Notes: generated from the letters alone by a model not told the origin. A stretch of 64,000 nt of DNA from Rahnella woolbedingensis (GCF_003602095.1 NZ_RAHH01000013.1:84930-148929); one strand, 5' to 3'; numbered from the stretch's first letter, positions 18,974 to 30,460 are shown. Program-made: numbers and translations.

Positions 18974-20167
18974 ATGAAAAAACTGGAAAACATTCACCTG
19001 CTTGTAATGCTGATTTTGCTGGTCGCCGTTGGCCAGATGGCGCAGACTATTTATGTGCCGAATATCGCGGATATGGCCACCAGTCTGGCGGTAAAACCTG
19101 GTGCGGTGCAGCGCGTGATGGCGGCCTATCTGCTGACGTACGGTGGCTCGCAACTGATATACGGCCCGCTCTCCGATAACGTCGGGCGTAAACCGGTGAT
19201 CCTGACCGGTCTGATGATTTTCCTGATTGGCGCGGCGGGCGCGATGATGTCGACCAGTCTGAATATGCTGATCCTGGCCAGTGCAGTTCAGGGGCTGGGT
19301 ACGGGCGTGGCAGGCGTGATGGCGCGAACCATGCCGCGTGATTTATACAATGGTGGCGCGTTACGTCATGCCAACAGCCTGCTGAATATGGGTATTCTGG
19401 TCAGTCCGCTGCTGGCGCCCGTTATCGGTGGGGCGTTGTCGGCGTGGCTGGGCTGGCGCGCCAGTTTTGGGTTTCTGTTAATCTTGTGCGCGGGCGTGGC
19501 GTTTTCGATGTACCGCTGGTTGCCGGAAACCCGTCCGGAATTCACGGCTGATAATCCACCGCGCAAAATGCTCGCCAGCCTGCGGTTATTACTGGCTGAT
19601 GCAAACTTCAGCCGTTATCTGGTGATGCTGGTCGGCGCGCTGGCCGGTGTGGCGGTATTCGAAGCCAGCTGCGGCGTGCTGATGGGGGGCGTTCTCGGGC
19701 TGAGCGGGGTGATGGTCAGCATCCTGTTTATCCTGCCGATCCCTGCGGCATTCTTCGGTGCCTGGTATGCCGGGCGCACGGAGAAAAGCTTCCAGCAACT
19801 GATGTGGCATTCGGTCATCAGTTGTCTGCTGGCCGGGCTGGCGATGTGGATCCCAGGCTGGCTGGACATTATGAATATCTGGACGCTGATCGTTCCCGCT
19901 TCGCTGTTCTTCTTTGGCGCAGGCATGTTATTCCCGCTGGCGACCACCGGGGCAATGGAGCCTTTCCCGTATCTGGCGGGTGCGGCAGGTGCGCTGGTCG
20001 GTGGCTTACAGAATATGGGATCAGGGCTGGTGGCGTGGATGTCCGCTATGCTGCCACAAACCGGTCAGTTCAGTCTCGGTTTGCTGATGTTTGCGATGGC
20101 AGTGCTGATTTTACTGTGCTGGTGGCCAATGTCGAACCGTCATCAGGAGCAGGGCCATACGGTCTGA
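18974..20167 (+). CDS. emrD: Multidrug efflux MFS transporter EmrD
   Basis: 397 residues with about 12 membrane helices. The first helices match E. coli EmrD closely (LLVAVGQMAQTIYVPNIADMA). The MFS loop motif GPLSDNVGRKPVIL lies between helices 2 and 3, and GTGVAGVMARTMPRDLY and NSLLNMGILVSPLLAPVIGG follow. EmrD is a proton-driven exporter of amphipathic compounds such as uncouplers and detergents in the inner membrane. Here it is divergent from fpr, unlike its E. coli location. Confidence 0.93.
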   Translation: MKKLENIHLLVMLILLVAVGQMAQTIYVPNIADMATSLAVKPGAVQRVMAAYLLTYGGSQLIYGPLSDNVGRKPVILTGLMIFLIGAAGAMMSTSLNMLILASAVQGLGTGVAGVMARTMPRDLYNGGALRHANSLLNMGILVSPLLAPVIGGALSAWLGWRASFGFLLILCAGVAFSMYRWLPETRPEFTADNPPRKMLASLRLLLADANFSRYLVMLVGALAGVAVFEASCGVLMGGVLGLSGVMVSILFILPIPAAFFGAWYAGRTEKSFQQLMWHSVISCLLAGLAMWIPGWLDIMNIWTLIVPASLFFFGAGMLFPLATTGAMEPFPYLAGAAGALVGGLQNMGSGLVAWMSAMLPQTGQFSLGLLMFAMAVLILLCWWPMSNRHQEQGHTV

Positions 20168-20184
20168 AACCGCGTCCGGCACAT

Positions 20185-20213
20185 AAAAAAGCAGAGCCTG
20201 AGCTCTGCTTTTT
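20185..20213. terminator. Bidirectional terminator between emrD and glpX
   Basis: GCAGAGC (20191-20197) pairs with GCTCTGC (20202-20208), A6 on the left and T5 on the right. Confidence 0.88.
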
Positions 20214-20230
20214 GTCTTTCAGGCGCCCGG

Positions 20231-21241
20231 TCAGATAATAAATTCGTGCAGTGCGGCGTCTTTACGGTCGAGATAATGCGTCGAACGGATGCGGCGGATG
20301 GTGCGGGATTTACCACGGATCAGCAGCGTTTCGGTAGTCGCCATATTTCCCTTGCGGCTGATACCATCCAGCAGATCGCCTTTGGTAATGCCCGTTGCGG
20401 AGAAAATCACGTTATCGTTGCGCGCCATATCATCAAGCAGCAGCACTTTCCCGGCTTCAATCCCCATCGCCTGACAACGTGCCAGTTCGTCTTCGCCCAT
20501 GCGGCGGTTTTCCGGCGTATCGCCTTTCACGTCATGACGCGCCAGCAGGCGGCCCTGCATATCGCCATCCAGCGCGCGGATCACCGCAGCGGAAATCACG
20601 CCTTCCGGTGCGCCGCCGATGCCGTACAACACATCCACTTCGCTTTCCGGCATACAGGTCAGAATGGTTGCCGCCACGTCACCGTCCGGGAAGGCGAACA
20701 CACGCACGCCTGATACCAGCATTTCACGGATAGCGTCGTCATGGCGGGGTTTCGCCAGCACAGCGACAGTCAGTTCGGTCAGGGGTTTATCCAGCGCTGT
20801 GGCGATATTCGCCAAATTCTCAGCCAGCGTCAGGTTCAGGTCAATAGCGCCTTTGGCAGCTGGCCCGACGGCGATTTTCTCCATGTACATGTCTGGCGCG
20901 TTGAGAAACGACCCTTTGTCGCCCACGGCCAGCACGGCCAGCGCATTGGATTGTCCCATTGCGGTCATACGCGTGCCTTCAATCGGATCGACCGCGATAT
21001 CCACCGCATCGCCATTACCGGTACCGACCTTTTCGCCGATGTACAGCATCGGCGCTTCATCGATTTCCCCTTCGCCAATCACGATAGTGCCGTCGATATC
21101 AACTTTGTTGAGCATGATGCGCATGGACTGCACGGCAGCGTTGTCGGCGAGGTTTTTATCACCCCGGCCCAGCCATTTATAACCGGCGAGCGCGGCAGCT
21201 TCGGTCACGCGGGAAAACTCGATTGCTAATTCACGTTTCAT
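20231..21241 (-). CDS. glpX: Fructose-1,6-bisphosphatase class II
   Basis: 336 residues, the E. coli length. It hydrolyses fructose 1,6-bisphosphate in gluconeogenesis, so that glycerol carbon can reach hexoses. Family motifs are the metal-binding GEGEIDEAPMLYIGE, DPIEGT, the phosphate-binding GIGGAPEG, and the C-terminal TTETLLIRGKSRTIRRI. The start at 21241 is set by homology; the frame stays open far upstream into the end of glpK, but that part is not conserved. It is third in glpF-glpK-glpX, yet an intrinsic terminator lies before it. Confidence 0.95.
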   Translation of the reverse strand: MKRELAIEFSRVTEAAALAGYKWLGRGDKNLADNAAVQSMRIMLNKVDIDGTIVIGEGEIDEAPMLYIGEKVGTGNGDAVDIAVDPIEGTRMTAMGQSNALAVLAVGDKGSFLNAPDMYMEKIAVGPAAKGAIDLNLTLAENLANIATALDKPLTELTVAVLAKPRHDDAIREMLVSGVRVFAFPDGDVAATILTCMPESEVDVLYGIGGAPEGVISAAVIRALDGDMQGRLLARHDVKGDTPENRRMGEDELARCQAMGIEAGKVLLLDDMARNDNVIFSATGITKGDLLDGISRKGNMATTETLLIRGKSRTIRRIRSTHYLDRKDAALHEFII

Positions 21242-21324
21242 TGGAAAGCCTGTAGAAAGAAAAAAAGAGGTCGGTGAGGCAGGGCTCATCTGTGGAGCGA
21301 TTTTAGCACAACGGGGAATGGGCA

Positions 21325-21350
21325 TAAAAAAACTCCCCATGCGGGGAGTT
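21325..21350 (-). terminator. Intrinsic terminator between glpK and glpX
   Basis: AACTCCCC (21331-21338) pairs with GGGGAGTT (21343-21350) around ATGC. On the minus strand it is followed by seven Ts, so it should stop most glpFK transcripts before glpX. Confidence 0.8.
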
Positions 21351-21383
21351 TCAGAAAGTGGTGTTGGCGGTAATCTCTGACGA

Positions 21384-22952
<1,569 letters not shown>

Positions 22953-23801
22953 TCAGGCCTTACGCTGTTTGGTTGGCTGCGGCGCTTTATCTTCTGCCGG
23001 CACATTAATCTGATGTGGCAGATGGCGACTAATCAACGCTTTATAACCGGCGGCACCCAGGGCAGCACCCACCAGCGGACCGAAAATTGGCACCAGGAAA
23101 TAAGGAATATCGCGGGCACCGGTGAAGGCAACTTTGCCCCAGCCAGCGAAGTACGCGAAAAGCTTAGGACCGAAGTCACGAGCCGGGTTCAGGGCGAATC
23201 CGGTCAAAGGACCCATTGATGCGCCGATAACCGCAATCAGAATACCGATCAGCAGCGGTGCCAGCGGGCCACGCGGCAGGCCGTTGCCGTCATCGGTCAG
23301 GCCGAGGATCAGTGCCATCAGTACGGCGGTGATCACGGTTTCAACAAAGAATGCCTGCAATACGCTGATGTGCGGGTTTGGATAGGTAGAGAAAATACCG
23401 GCCAGATCCAGACTTTCGACACTGCCGCGCACCATGTTGTGGCTTTGCTCGAAATCGAAGAACAGATTGTAGTACAGGCCATAGACCAGTGCGGCGGCGC
23501 AGAAGGCACCTGCGACTTGCGCCACGATGTAAGGCAGAACTTTGCGTCCTTCAAAGTTCGCGAACAGACATAAGGCGACGGTTACAGCCGGGTTCAGGTG
23601 TGCGCCTGAAATCGCGGCGGTCAGGTAGATGGCCATTGCCACACCAAACCCCCAGACGATACTGATTTCCCACTGGCCAAAGGTAGCTCCGGCCAGTTTC
23701 ATTGCTGCGACACAACCCGCACCAAAGAAAATGATAAGCCCGGTACCTAGAAACTCAGCGATGCACTGACCTTTTAATGTGGAACTCATGGTTTGGCTCA
23801 T
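22953..23801 (-). CDS. glpF: Glycerol facilitator (aquaglyceroporin)
   Basis: 282 residues with six transmembrane helices and two half-helices carrying the NPA motifs of the MIP family (SGAHLNPAV and FALNPARDFGPK, the second being typical of GlpF). It lets glycerol and small polyols diffuse across the inner membrane. The N-terminus MSQTMSSTLKGQCIAEFLGTG matches E. coli with two extra residues. It is first in the glpFK operon, with a repeat-rich regulatory region upstream. Confidence 0.97.
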   Translation of the reverse strand: MSQTMSSTLKGQCIAEFLGTGLIIFFGAGCVAAMKLAGATFGQWEISIVWGFGVAMAIYLTAAISGAHLNPAVTVALCLFANFEGRKVLPYIVAQVAGAFCAAALVYGLYYNLFFDFEQSHNMVRGSVESLDLAGIFSTYPNPHISVLQAFFVETVITAVLMALILGLTDDGNGLPRGPLAPLLIGILIAVIGASMGPLTGFALNPARDFGPKLFAYFAGWGKVAFTGARDIPYFLVPIFGPLVGAALGAAGYKALISRHLPHQINVPAEDKAPQPTKQRKA

Positions 23802-23862
23802 AGTTTGATCCTGCTAAGGATGATGTTAATGGTTAGTTATAGTTTTTCTATCATGCGTACGT

Positions 23863-23914
23863 GAACGTAATCGGATTTTGACGTTCCTCATTAAATGAGA
23901 ACGTAATGTGAATT
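23863..23914 (-). promoter_or_regulatory. Repeats in the glpF regulatory region
   Basis: GAACGTAAT occurs twice as a direct repeat (23863-23871 and 23899-23907), 36 bases apart, each followed by a partly conserved ATTT. Between and overlapping them is an inverted repeat, ACGTTCCTCAT/ATGAGAACGT (23881-23904). They sit 60-110 bases upstream of glpF and may be operator sites; the binding protein is not certain. Confidence 0.5.
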
Positions 23915-23932
23915 TATCGTTAACGAGCATAA
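23912..23932 (-). promoter_or_regulatory. GlpR-like operator upstream of glpF
   Basis: ATCGTTAACGAGCATAA resembles the GlpR operator (ATGTTCG-TWA-CGAACAT) in its centre and right half; the left half is poor. GlpR represses the glp regulon until glycerol 3-phosphate binds it, so the location fits. Confidence 0.5.
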
Positions 23933-23956
23933 ACGAGAAATAGCGAAATCAAATTT

Positions 23957-23972
23957 TGTGTGTTGTGTCATA
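23957..23972. promoter_or_regulatory. CRP-like site upstream of glpF
   Basis: TGTGT-N6-TCATA matches 8 of the 10 defined bases of the CRP consensus TGTGA-N6-TCACA. It is flanked by the inverted repeat GCGAAATC (23943-23950) / GATTTCGC (23982-23989). glpFK is CRP-activated in E. coli. Confidence 0.45.
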
Positions 23973-23999
23973 AAAATGAGCGATTTCGCGTATTATTGG

Positions 24000-24377
24000 A
24001 GCGTCAGGCACAGTGGAAAGTCCGTGATTTAACATTTCAGGGCCGCTTTTGAGGTAAACGAACACGAAAGGGGATTTCAGTATGGTCGCCAAGGTTATTC
24101 GGTATTAAGGCTGATTTCTGGCGGCTGACGCAGCTTTTTAGGCATTTCCTGATATCCGGGGCAGTAAAATTGCAACAGACTGCGTGGATAAAGGGGTTCC
24201 TGGTAGACAGGGCAAAGCTGGCTACATACAATCACCCGTTAAGACACCTGACGTTTCAACGAAATTCTGATTTGAATTCGTTATGAAAATCGGCGGAGTG
24301 CAGGAATTTTTGAGCCGTGTCCGGACGATGCGGCAGAACATAAGATGTGCGCCTTGCGAACATAAGGGGACCGAAAA
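24000..24377. other. Intergenic region upstream of zapB
   Basis: I see no supported gene in these 378 bases. Short open frames on both strands lack ribosome sites or recognisable products. The zapB ribosome site (AAGGGGA, 24364-24370) is at its right end. Confidence 0.4.
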
Positions 24378-24617
24378 ATGTCATTTGAAGTATTTGAGAA
24401 ATTAGAAGCTAAAGTTCAGCAAGCGATTGATACCATCACTCTGTTGCAGATGGAAATCGAAGAACTGAAAGAGCAGAACAACACCCTGTCTCAGGAAGTT
24501 CAGCAGGCCAGCGGCAACCACGAGTCTCTGGTGCGTGAAAATGCGCAGCTGAAAGAAGAACAACACGTATGGCAGGATCGTCTGCGTGCACTGTTGGGAA
24601 AAATGGAAGAAGTCTGA
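24378..24617 (+). CDS. zapB: Cell division protein ZapB
   Basis: 79 residues, almost wholly a coiled coil with heptads ([30 protein letters not shown]...). ZapB is a cytoplasmic, abundant protein that links ZapA at the Z ring to MatP at the terminus and helps Z-ring assembly. AAGGGGA precedes the start. The N-terminus lacks the first two residues of E. coli ZapB. A bidirectional terminator separates it from rraA. Confidence 0.95.
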   Translation: MSFEVFEKLEAKVQQAIDTITLLQMEIEELKEQNNTLSQEVQQASGNHESLVRENAQLKEEQHVWQDRLRALLGKMEEV

Positions 24618-24635
24618 GTACTTCCGCCATTAAAT

Positions 24636-24663
24636 GAAAAAGGACGCTGAGGCGTCCTTTTTT
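24636..24663. terminator. Bidirectional terminator between zapB and rraA
   Basis: AGGACGC (24641-24647) pairs with GCGTCCT (24652-24658) around TGAG, with A5 on the left and T6 on the right. Confidence 0.88.
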
Positions 24664-24681
24664 GTGTCTGAAAACAGGGGC

Positions 24682-25173
<492 letters not shown>

Positions 25174-25287
25174 TCATCTGGTTGCTGCATGAGTGTTCAG
25201 TATATCCCTTTCCGGCAGATGTTGGCAAAATCATCAATTGTTAAATGTGAAAAGTGGGCCGAGAAACGCACATCAGGCCAACTTGGC

Positions 25288-26214
25288 TCAGTTCAGCAAC
25301 AGACCTATTGCAAACAAGACGTTAGTCAGCAACGCCGCTTTCACCATATGTTCCAGCAGGGGACGTACTTCCGTAGAGGTTTTGGCCCGCATCACGCGCA
25401 TGACGTGTTTTGCCAGCATCGGAATGGCCAGAATAAACAACCAGCCGGTCCAGTGAGGCAAATGCACGGCGGAGAAGATTGCCAGACATACGACAGCGGC
25501 TGTCAGAATGGTTGCATGATAGCGACGGGCATTGACCGGGCCGAGACGCACCGCCAGCGTGTTTTTGCCATTTGCGCTATCGGTTTCGATATCGCGCAAA
25601 TTATTGATATTCAGAACGGCAGTTGAGAGCAAACCGGTTGCTGTTGCCGGTAGCATCACAATCCAGTCAAAATATCCTGCCTGTAAATAGAACGTGCCCG
25701 CAACGCTTATCCAGCCGAAGAAAATCAGCACAGAAATATCGCCAAGCCCCATGTAACCGTAAGGACGGGTGCCGACGGTGTAGGTGATAGCCGCGCCGAT
25801 CGAAAGCAGACCGAGGATCAGGAATCCCACCACGTCGCTTGGTTTGTGGCAGGCGACGGCAATCAGCGCAATCCCGCAAACAATGGTCAGCGCGATAGTC
25901 AGCATGATGGCACGTTTCATCTGCGCGGCCGTGATCAGACCTTTTTGCATACCGCGCAAAGGCCCGACGCGATCGGGCGTATCGCTGCCTTTTTCGGCGT
26001 CACCATAGTCATTGGCCAGATTCGACAGAATTTGCAGACATCCGGCAGTCAGCAAAGCCAGCAGCGCGGTAAGAGGGTGGAAAACGCCTTGCAGGCTGGC
26101 AATAGCAGAACCCATGACGATAGAGGCAAAAGCCAGGGGCAACGTTTTCGGACGCAGGCTTTCCAGCCACGCGCGGGCAGGTGTCGTCGGGGGGCAGGGA
26201 GTCATTGTGCTCAT
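25288..26214 (-). CDS. menA: 1,4-dihydroxy-2-naphthoate octaprenyltransferase
   Basis: 308 residues, a UbiA-family membrane enzyme with about eight to nine helices. It attaches the octaprenyl chain to dihydroxynaphthoate to form demethylmenaquinone, the anaerobic respiratory quinone. The two Asp-rich prenyl-diphosphate motifs are NDYGDAEKGSDTPDRVGP and the second loop DIETDSANGKNTLAVRLG. The N-terminal LESLRPKTLPLAFASIVMG is typical. It is preceded by a terminator of hslU, so it probably has its own promoter in 26215-26250. Confidence 0.95.
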   Translation of the reverse strand: MSTMTPCPPTTPARAWLESLRPKTLPLAFASIVMGSAIASLQGVFHPLTALLALLTAGCLQILSNLANDYGDAEKGSDTPDRVGPLRGMQKGLITAAQMKRAIMLTIALTIVCGIALIAVACHKPSDVVGFLILGLLSIGAAITYTVGTRPYGYMGLGDISVLIFFGWISVAGTFYLQAGYFDWIVMLPATATGLLSTAVLNINNLRDIETDSANGKNTLAVRLGPVNARRYHATILTAAVVCLAIFSAVHLPHWTGWLFILAIPMLAKHVMRVMRAKTSTEVRPLLEHMVKAALLTNVLFAIGLLLN

Positions 26215-26250
26215 AGGTGATTTCGCTCAGGTGAAGAATCAGTCCGAATC

Positions 26251-26282
26251 AAAAAAAATCAGGGAGGCAAAACGCCTCCCTG
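26251..26282 (-). terminator. Intrinsic terminator downstream of hslU
   Basis: CAGGGAGGC (26260-26268) and GCCTCCCTG (26274-26282) form a perfect 9-bp stem with a 5-nt loop. Eight Ts follow on the minus strand. Confidence 0.9.
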
Positions 26283-26310
26283 AAGATCACTTTCGGAACG
26301 TATGAGCAAA

Positions 26311-27645
26311 TTATAAGATAAAACGGCTCAGATCTTCATCAGCTACCAGCTGGTCAAGGTGGCTTCTAACATAATCTGCATCAATGTTTATAGAGATACC
26401 GTTACTTTCACTGGCGTCATAGGAGATATCTTCCATCAGACGCTCCAGAACGGTATGCAGACGACGCGCACCGATGTTCTCGGTCGTTTCGTTGACCTGC
26501 CATGCCGCTTCGGCAATACGACGGATGCCGTCAGCCGTGAAATCAATCGTCACGCCCTCGGTTGCCATCAGCGCTTTGTACTGATGCGTCAGTGAGGCAC
26601 TTGGCTCAGTCAGGATACGTTCGAAGTCTTCAGTCGACAGCGCCTGCAGTTCCACACGGATTGGCAGACGGCCCTGCAATTCAGGGATCAGGTCTGACGG
26701 ACTGGCCGTCTGGAAGGCACCGGAAGCGATAAACAGAATGTGATCCGTTTTCACCATGCCGTGCTTGGTCGAAACCGTGCACCCTTCCACCAGCGGCAGC
26801 AGGTCGCGCTGAACGCCTTCACGGGAAACGTCAGGACCGGAACTCTGGCCGCCGCGTTTACAGATTTTGTCGATCTCATCGACGAACACGATACCGTGCT
26901 GCTCAACGGCTTCGATGGCCTGCTCTTTCAGCTCTTCCGGGTTAACAAGTTTCGCCGCTTCTTCTTCAACCAACAGCTTGTAAGCTTCTTTGATTTTCAG
27001 TTTGCGCGGTTTCTGTTTCTGAGCGCCCATGCTCTGGAACATCGACTGCAGCTGATTGGTCATTTCTTCCATGCCCGGAGGGGACATGATTTCCACACCC
27101 ATTGGCGCAGAGGCCAGATTGATTTCGATTTCTTTATCGTCGAGCTGACCTTCGCGCAGTTTCTTGCGGAAGTTCTGACGTGCGGCAGAAGGTTCCTGCG
27201 CCTCGTCGGACTGTCCCCAGTTGTTTTTAGCCGGCGGGATCAGCACGTCGAGAATACGTTCTTCGGCCATTTCTTCGGCGCGGTAACGGTTTTTCTCAAT
27301 CGATTGCAGGCGCACCATTTTCACGGCGGAATCGGTCAGATCGCGGATAATAGAATCCACTTCTTTACCGACATAACCCACTTCGGTGAATTTAGTGGCT
27401 TCCACTTTGATGAACGGCGCATTAGCCAGTTTGGCTAAACGACGCGCGATTTCGGTTTTACCGACACCGGTCGGGCCGATCATCAGAATATTTTTCGGTG
27501 TGACTTCATGGCGCAGCGCTTCATCAAGCTGCATGCGGCGCCAGCGGTTACGCAAAGCAATGGCCACAGCGCGTTTCGCTTTATCCTGGCCAATGATGTA
27601 GCTGTCTAACTCGCTGACAATCTCGCGCGGGGTCATCTCAGACAT
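26311..27645 (-). CDS. hslU: HslU ATPase subunit of the HslUV protease
   Basis: 444 residues, AAA+ unfoldase. Walker A is GPTGVGKT (57-64), Walker B is [13 protein letters not shown], sensor 2 is [12 protein letters not shown], and the pore loop is in [10 protein letters not shown]'s neighbourhood (GYVGK). The C-terminal tail (DLSRFIL) inserts into HslV to open it. HslU hexamers unfold substrates such as SulA and feed them to HslV. hslV ends 12 bases upstream; the pair is a heat-shock operon in E. coli. Confidence 0.97.
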   Translation of the reverse strand: MSEMTPREIVSELDSYIIGQDKAKRAVAIALRNRWRRMQLDEALRHEVTPKNILMIGPTGVGKTEIARRLAKLANAPFIKVEATKFTEVGYVGKEVDSIIRDLTDSAVKMVRLQSIEKNRYRAEEMAEERILDVLIPPAKNNWGQSDEAQEPSAARQNFRKKLREGQLDDKEIEINLASAPMGVEIMSPPGMEEMTNQLQSMFQSMGAQKQKPRKLKIKEAYKLLVEEEAAKLVNPEELKEQAIEAVEQHGIVFVDEIDKICKRGGQSSGPDVSREGVQRDLLPLVEGCTVSTKHGMVKTDHILFIASGAFQTASPSDLIPELQGRLPIRVELQALSTEDFERILTEPSASLTHQYKALMATEGVTIDFTADGIRRIAEAAWQVNETTENIGARRLHTVLERLMEDISYDASESNGISINIDADYVRSHLDQLVADEDLSRFIL

Positions 27646-27657
27646 AATTTTCGATCC

Positions 27658-28188
27658 TTACGCTTTAGAAGACAATTCTTCAATAGTGTGGAATTGGTTG
27701 GTGTAGATGCAGATATCACCCGCGATGCTCAGCGATTTTTCGACGATATCGCGTGCGCCAAGCTCGGAGTTTTCCAGCAATGCGCGGGCTGCCGCTTGCG
27801 CGTATGGGCCACCGGAACCAATCGCGATCAGATCGTTTTCAGGCTGAATAACGTCACCGTTACCGCTGATGATAAGCGATGCGTTCTCATCCGCCACGGC
27901 CAGAAGGGCTTCCAGACGACGCAACATGCGGTCGGTACGCCAGTCTTTTGCCAGTTCAACGGCCGCTTTCACCAGATGACCCTGGTGCATTTCCAGTTTG
28001 CGTTCGAACAGTTCAAACAGCGTGAAGGCATCAGCCGTACCGCCAGCAAAACCGGCGATCACTTTATCGTTATAAAGGCGACGTACTTTTTTGACGTTGC
28101 CCTTCATGACGGTATTTCCCAATGTGGCCTGGCCATCACCACCAATAACGACCTTGCCGTTGCGGCGTACACTTACAATTGTTGTCAC
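27658..28188 (-). CDS. hslV: HslV peptidase subunit of the HslUV protease
   Basis: 176 residues, a proteasome beta-type Ntn hydrolase. The start is GTG at 28188, preceded by GAGGT, as in E. coli. After removal of Met, Thr-1 of [19 protein letters not shown] is the nucleophile. [17 protein letters not shown] and [17 protein letters not shown] are conserved. It forms a double hexamer that degrades proteins unfolded by HslU. In-frame codons upstream of the GTG are not conserved. Confidence 0.97.
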   Translation of the reverse strand: MTTIVSVRRNGKVVIGGDGQATLGNTVMKGNVKKVRRLYNDKVIAGFAGGTADAFTLFELFERKLEMHQGHLVKAAVELAKDWRTDRMLRRLEALLAVADENASLIISGNGDVIQPENDLIAIGSGGPYAQAAARALLENSELGARDIVEKSLSIAGDICIYTNQFHTIEELSSKA

Positions 28189-28303
28189 GAGCGGTACCTC
28201 GTTGCAGACGGAAAAGATCCCCGCAGGTTTGCAGGACACTGAATGTGTCTCACAAACTTACGGGGCATATTGAAAGTATAGATTGGGGAAGGATTACGGG
28301 TTT

Positions 28304-29242
28304 TCAACCCCCGGTTGCGACGGGAATGCAACCGGATATGCCAGCGCCTTTGAGGCGCGATAGTGTGCTGTCAGCACCAGAACGGCTGTTGTACGGGCCG
28401 ATGACGACGCGACTCCAGCCACCGCCGTTAGTGATCCGGCCTTCAAAACCTTCGAATGCCAGCTTGGCACGCTGAGATTCCGCCTGATCAGACCCTTTGA
28501 ACGAACCGCACTGAACCAAAAAGTGCTGGGTTTTTTCCTGCGCTTTCGGTTTCTCTGGCGTGACCTGAGTGATCGCTGCCGGTTGTTGCGGTTTCGCCAC
28601 TTCTTTCGGCACCTCTTTCACCGGCTCTTTAACCTGTGGTTTCGGTTTTGGCTGAACGGGCTGTGTTTGCACCTGAGCCTGCGGCGCACGCACCGGCTGA
28701 GTCTGCGGCGTATAGGTCGGTTGTGGCTGGACCTGACGCGGCTGAGTCTGTACCGGTTGCTGTTGCTGAACCTGACGCTGTGCTGGCGCTGTACGTGCTT
28801 GTGTCGCCTGATTCGGGTCGTTATACGGCACTTCCGACAGTTGTGTCGGGGTCTGGCGCATATCGGCCTGCATCTGTTCGAGCAGCTGACGTTGTTCCGG
28901 CGTCAGTTGTGTTTTGGATTCGACCTGGCCGCCCGCCGTCGGTTCGGTTGGCGTAGTCACGCCCATCTGGCGGTTTTCCAGCTCTTTGATGTAGCGCCAG
29001 CGTTCTTCTGGCTTAGGTGGCAATCCATTACCCGGACGGACAGCGTGCGTCGGTAATACCGCCGCTTCTTCATGTTTATTGTGCGCAATAAAATAGAGGC
29101 CACCGACAAACACCACCAGCACCGCAACGGCTAACACCACCATGGTTTTGGAGATCGTTGGGGAACTGCGTTTTTTACTCCGGCTGGTACTTTTCCGCCG
29201 CGCTCCTGAGCGCCCACGGCTTACATAGTCTCTTTGTGCCAC
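28304..29242 (-). CDS. ftsN: Cell division protein FtsN
   Basis: 312 residues, a bitopic inner-membrane protein. A short basic cytoplasmic tail (MAQRDYVSRGRSGARRKS, binds FtsA) is followed by one membrane helix at about 34-53. The periplasmic helix with EERWRYIKELENRQ holds the essential E region that activates FtsWI. A long Q/P/T-rich linker (about 140-220) precedes the C-terminal SPOR domain (about 235-312), which binds denuded glycan strands at the septum. It lies downstream of cytR and upstream of hslV, as in E. coli. Confidence 0.95.
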   Translation of the reverse strand: MAQRDYVSRGRSGARRKSTSRSKKRSSPTISKTMVVLAVAVLVVFVGGLYFIAHNKHEEAAVLPTHAVRPGNGLPPKPEERWRYIKELENRQMGVTTPTEPTAGGQVESKTQLTPEQRQLLEQMQADMRQTPTQLSEVPYNDPNQATQARTAPAQRQVQQQQPVQTQPRQVQPQPTYTPQTQPVRAPQAQVQTQPVQPKPKPQVKEPVKEVPKEVAKPQQPAAITQVTPEKPKAQEKTQHFLVQCGSFKGSDQAESQRAKLAFEGFEGRITNGGGWSRVVIGPYNSRSGADSTLSRLKGAGISGCIPVATGG

Positions 29243-29362
29243 TATCGTTTCGCTGTGTCGTGATGAATGAAGAAGTGCGTCATGTTACTCAACCCTGAAC
29301 ATTTACTGAAATTAAAACTCAATTGCTGAAATTAAAATCACTGAATAGTAATCAAAACTGAC

Positions 29363-30391
29363 TCACGCTTTGGGGGCGGCGGTGCTTTCCCGCACGACCA
29401 GTTCGCTATCGAGCAGCAGTGAACCGCTTTGTACCTGATTTCCCTGCAACTGCTCAAGTAATAATAACATGGCCTGACGACCAAGCTGGAATCTTGGCTG
29501 CGCGACAGTGGTCAACGGAGGGTCGGTATACTGGCTGGCCTTAATGTCATCGAAGCCGACGACCGACAGATCCTCCGGGATGCGCAGACCCATTTTTTTC
29601 GCCTGGAACATCGCGCCAATCGCCATAATATCGTTATGACAGAAAATCGCCGTCGGCGGCTGTGCCAGTGACATCAGTTCGGTAACCGCCTGAGCTCCGG
29701 ATTCATAGCTAAAGTCACCGTGTACGCTCAGCTGACTTTCGACGCTCAGCCCGTTGCGGCGCAGCGCCTGCACGTAGCCTTGTGAACGGTACTGGCACAG
29801 CGGCATGTGTTTCGGCCCGGCGATGCAGGCAATGCGCTGATGGCCGAGTTTCAAAAGATAATGCACAGCTTCAAAGGCGGCAGTCAGATTATCGATGTGT
29901 ACCGTTGGCAGTTCGAGTTCTGGCGCAAATTCGTTGGCCATCACCATCGGCGGCAAATTGCGCTGTTCTTCTTTGCTGGCGTCGAAAGGTAAATCGGAGC
30001 CGAGCAGCAGCATGCCGTCAATTTGCTTGGTAATGATCAGATTGATGAAGGTTTTTTCTTGCTGATTCTGCTGGGCACAATCGCCAATAAGCACCAGATA
30101 GCCGCTTTCAGCCGCCGTTCGTTCGATCCCCTGGATCAGGTCGGCAAAAAACGGATCGCAGATGTCCGGGACGATCACCAGGATCGTACGCGATTCGTTA
30201 CGTTTCAGGTTGCGGGACAAGGCGTGAGGAGAATAACCCACAGCCATGACGGCCTGATCAACCTTCTGACGGGTAGAGGCGGAGACTTTCTCCGGATTCA
30301 TTAACGCGCGGGATACCGTTGCTGTTGAAACGCCTGCCTGTTCAGCCACATCTTTCATTGTCGCGGCGGGTAATTCTTTCTTGTGCTCCAA
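29363..30391 (-). CDS. cytR: LacI-family nucleoside repressor CytR
   Basis: 342 residues. A helix-turn-helix with TMKDVAEQAGVSTATVSRALMNPEKVS lies at about 10-36. The ligand domain follows (RTILVIVPDICDPFFADLIQGIE, GMLLLGSDLPFDAS, GFDDIKASQYTDPPLTTVAQP). CytR represses nucleoside uptake and catabolism genes together with CRP and responds to cytidine. I choose the TTG at 30391, with AAGGAGAG about 8 bases upstream, giving E. coli length (341); the frame is open for 16 codons more. The promoter region has a CRP site and a palindrome. Confidence 0.93.
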   Translation of the reverse strand: MEHKKELPAATMKDVAEQAGVSTATVSRALMNPEKVSASTRQKVDQAVMAVGYSPHALSRNLKRNESRTILVIVPDICDPFFADLIQGIERTAAESGYLVLIGDCAQQNQQEKTFINLIITKQIDGMLLLGSDLPFDASKEEQRNLPPMVMANEFAPELELPTVHIDNLTAAFEAVHYLLKLGHQRIACIAGPKHMPLCQYRSQGYVQALRRNGLSVESQLSVHGDFSYESGAQAVTELMSLAQPPTAIFCHNDIMAIGAMFQAKKMGLRIPEDLSVVGFDDIKASQYTDPPLTTVAQPRFQLGRQAMLLLLEQLQGNQVQSGSLLLDSELVVRESTAAPKA

Positions 30392-30460
30392 CGTCTCTCT
30401 CCTTGCAACAGCATCAAACTGACACAACAACATCAACATTCCTCACCTGGCTACCGATGA

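Noticed and set aside
23881..23904. Inverted repeat upstream of glpF as an intrinsic terminator
   Set aside because: AT-rich stem without a U-tract, located in a promoter region; an operator role is more likely.
24037..24231. 64-codon leftward open frame in the glpF-zapB gap
   Set aside because: No ribosome site, no recognisable family, and the composition looks random.
26740..27438. 232-codon open frame antisense to hslU
   Set aside because: Shadow of a highly conserved gene; the Phe/His-rich product is typical of antisense reading.
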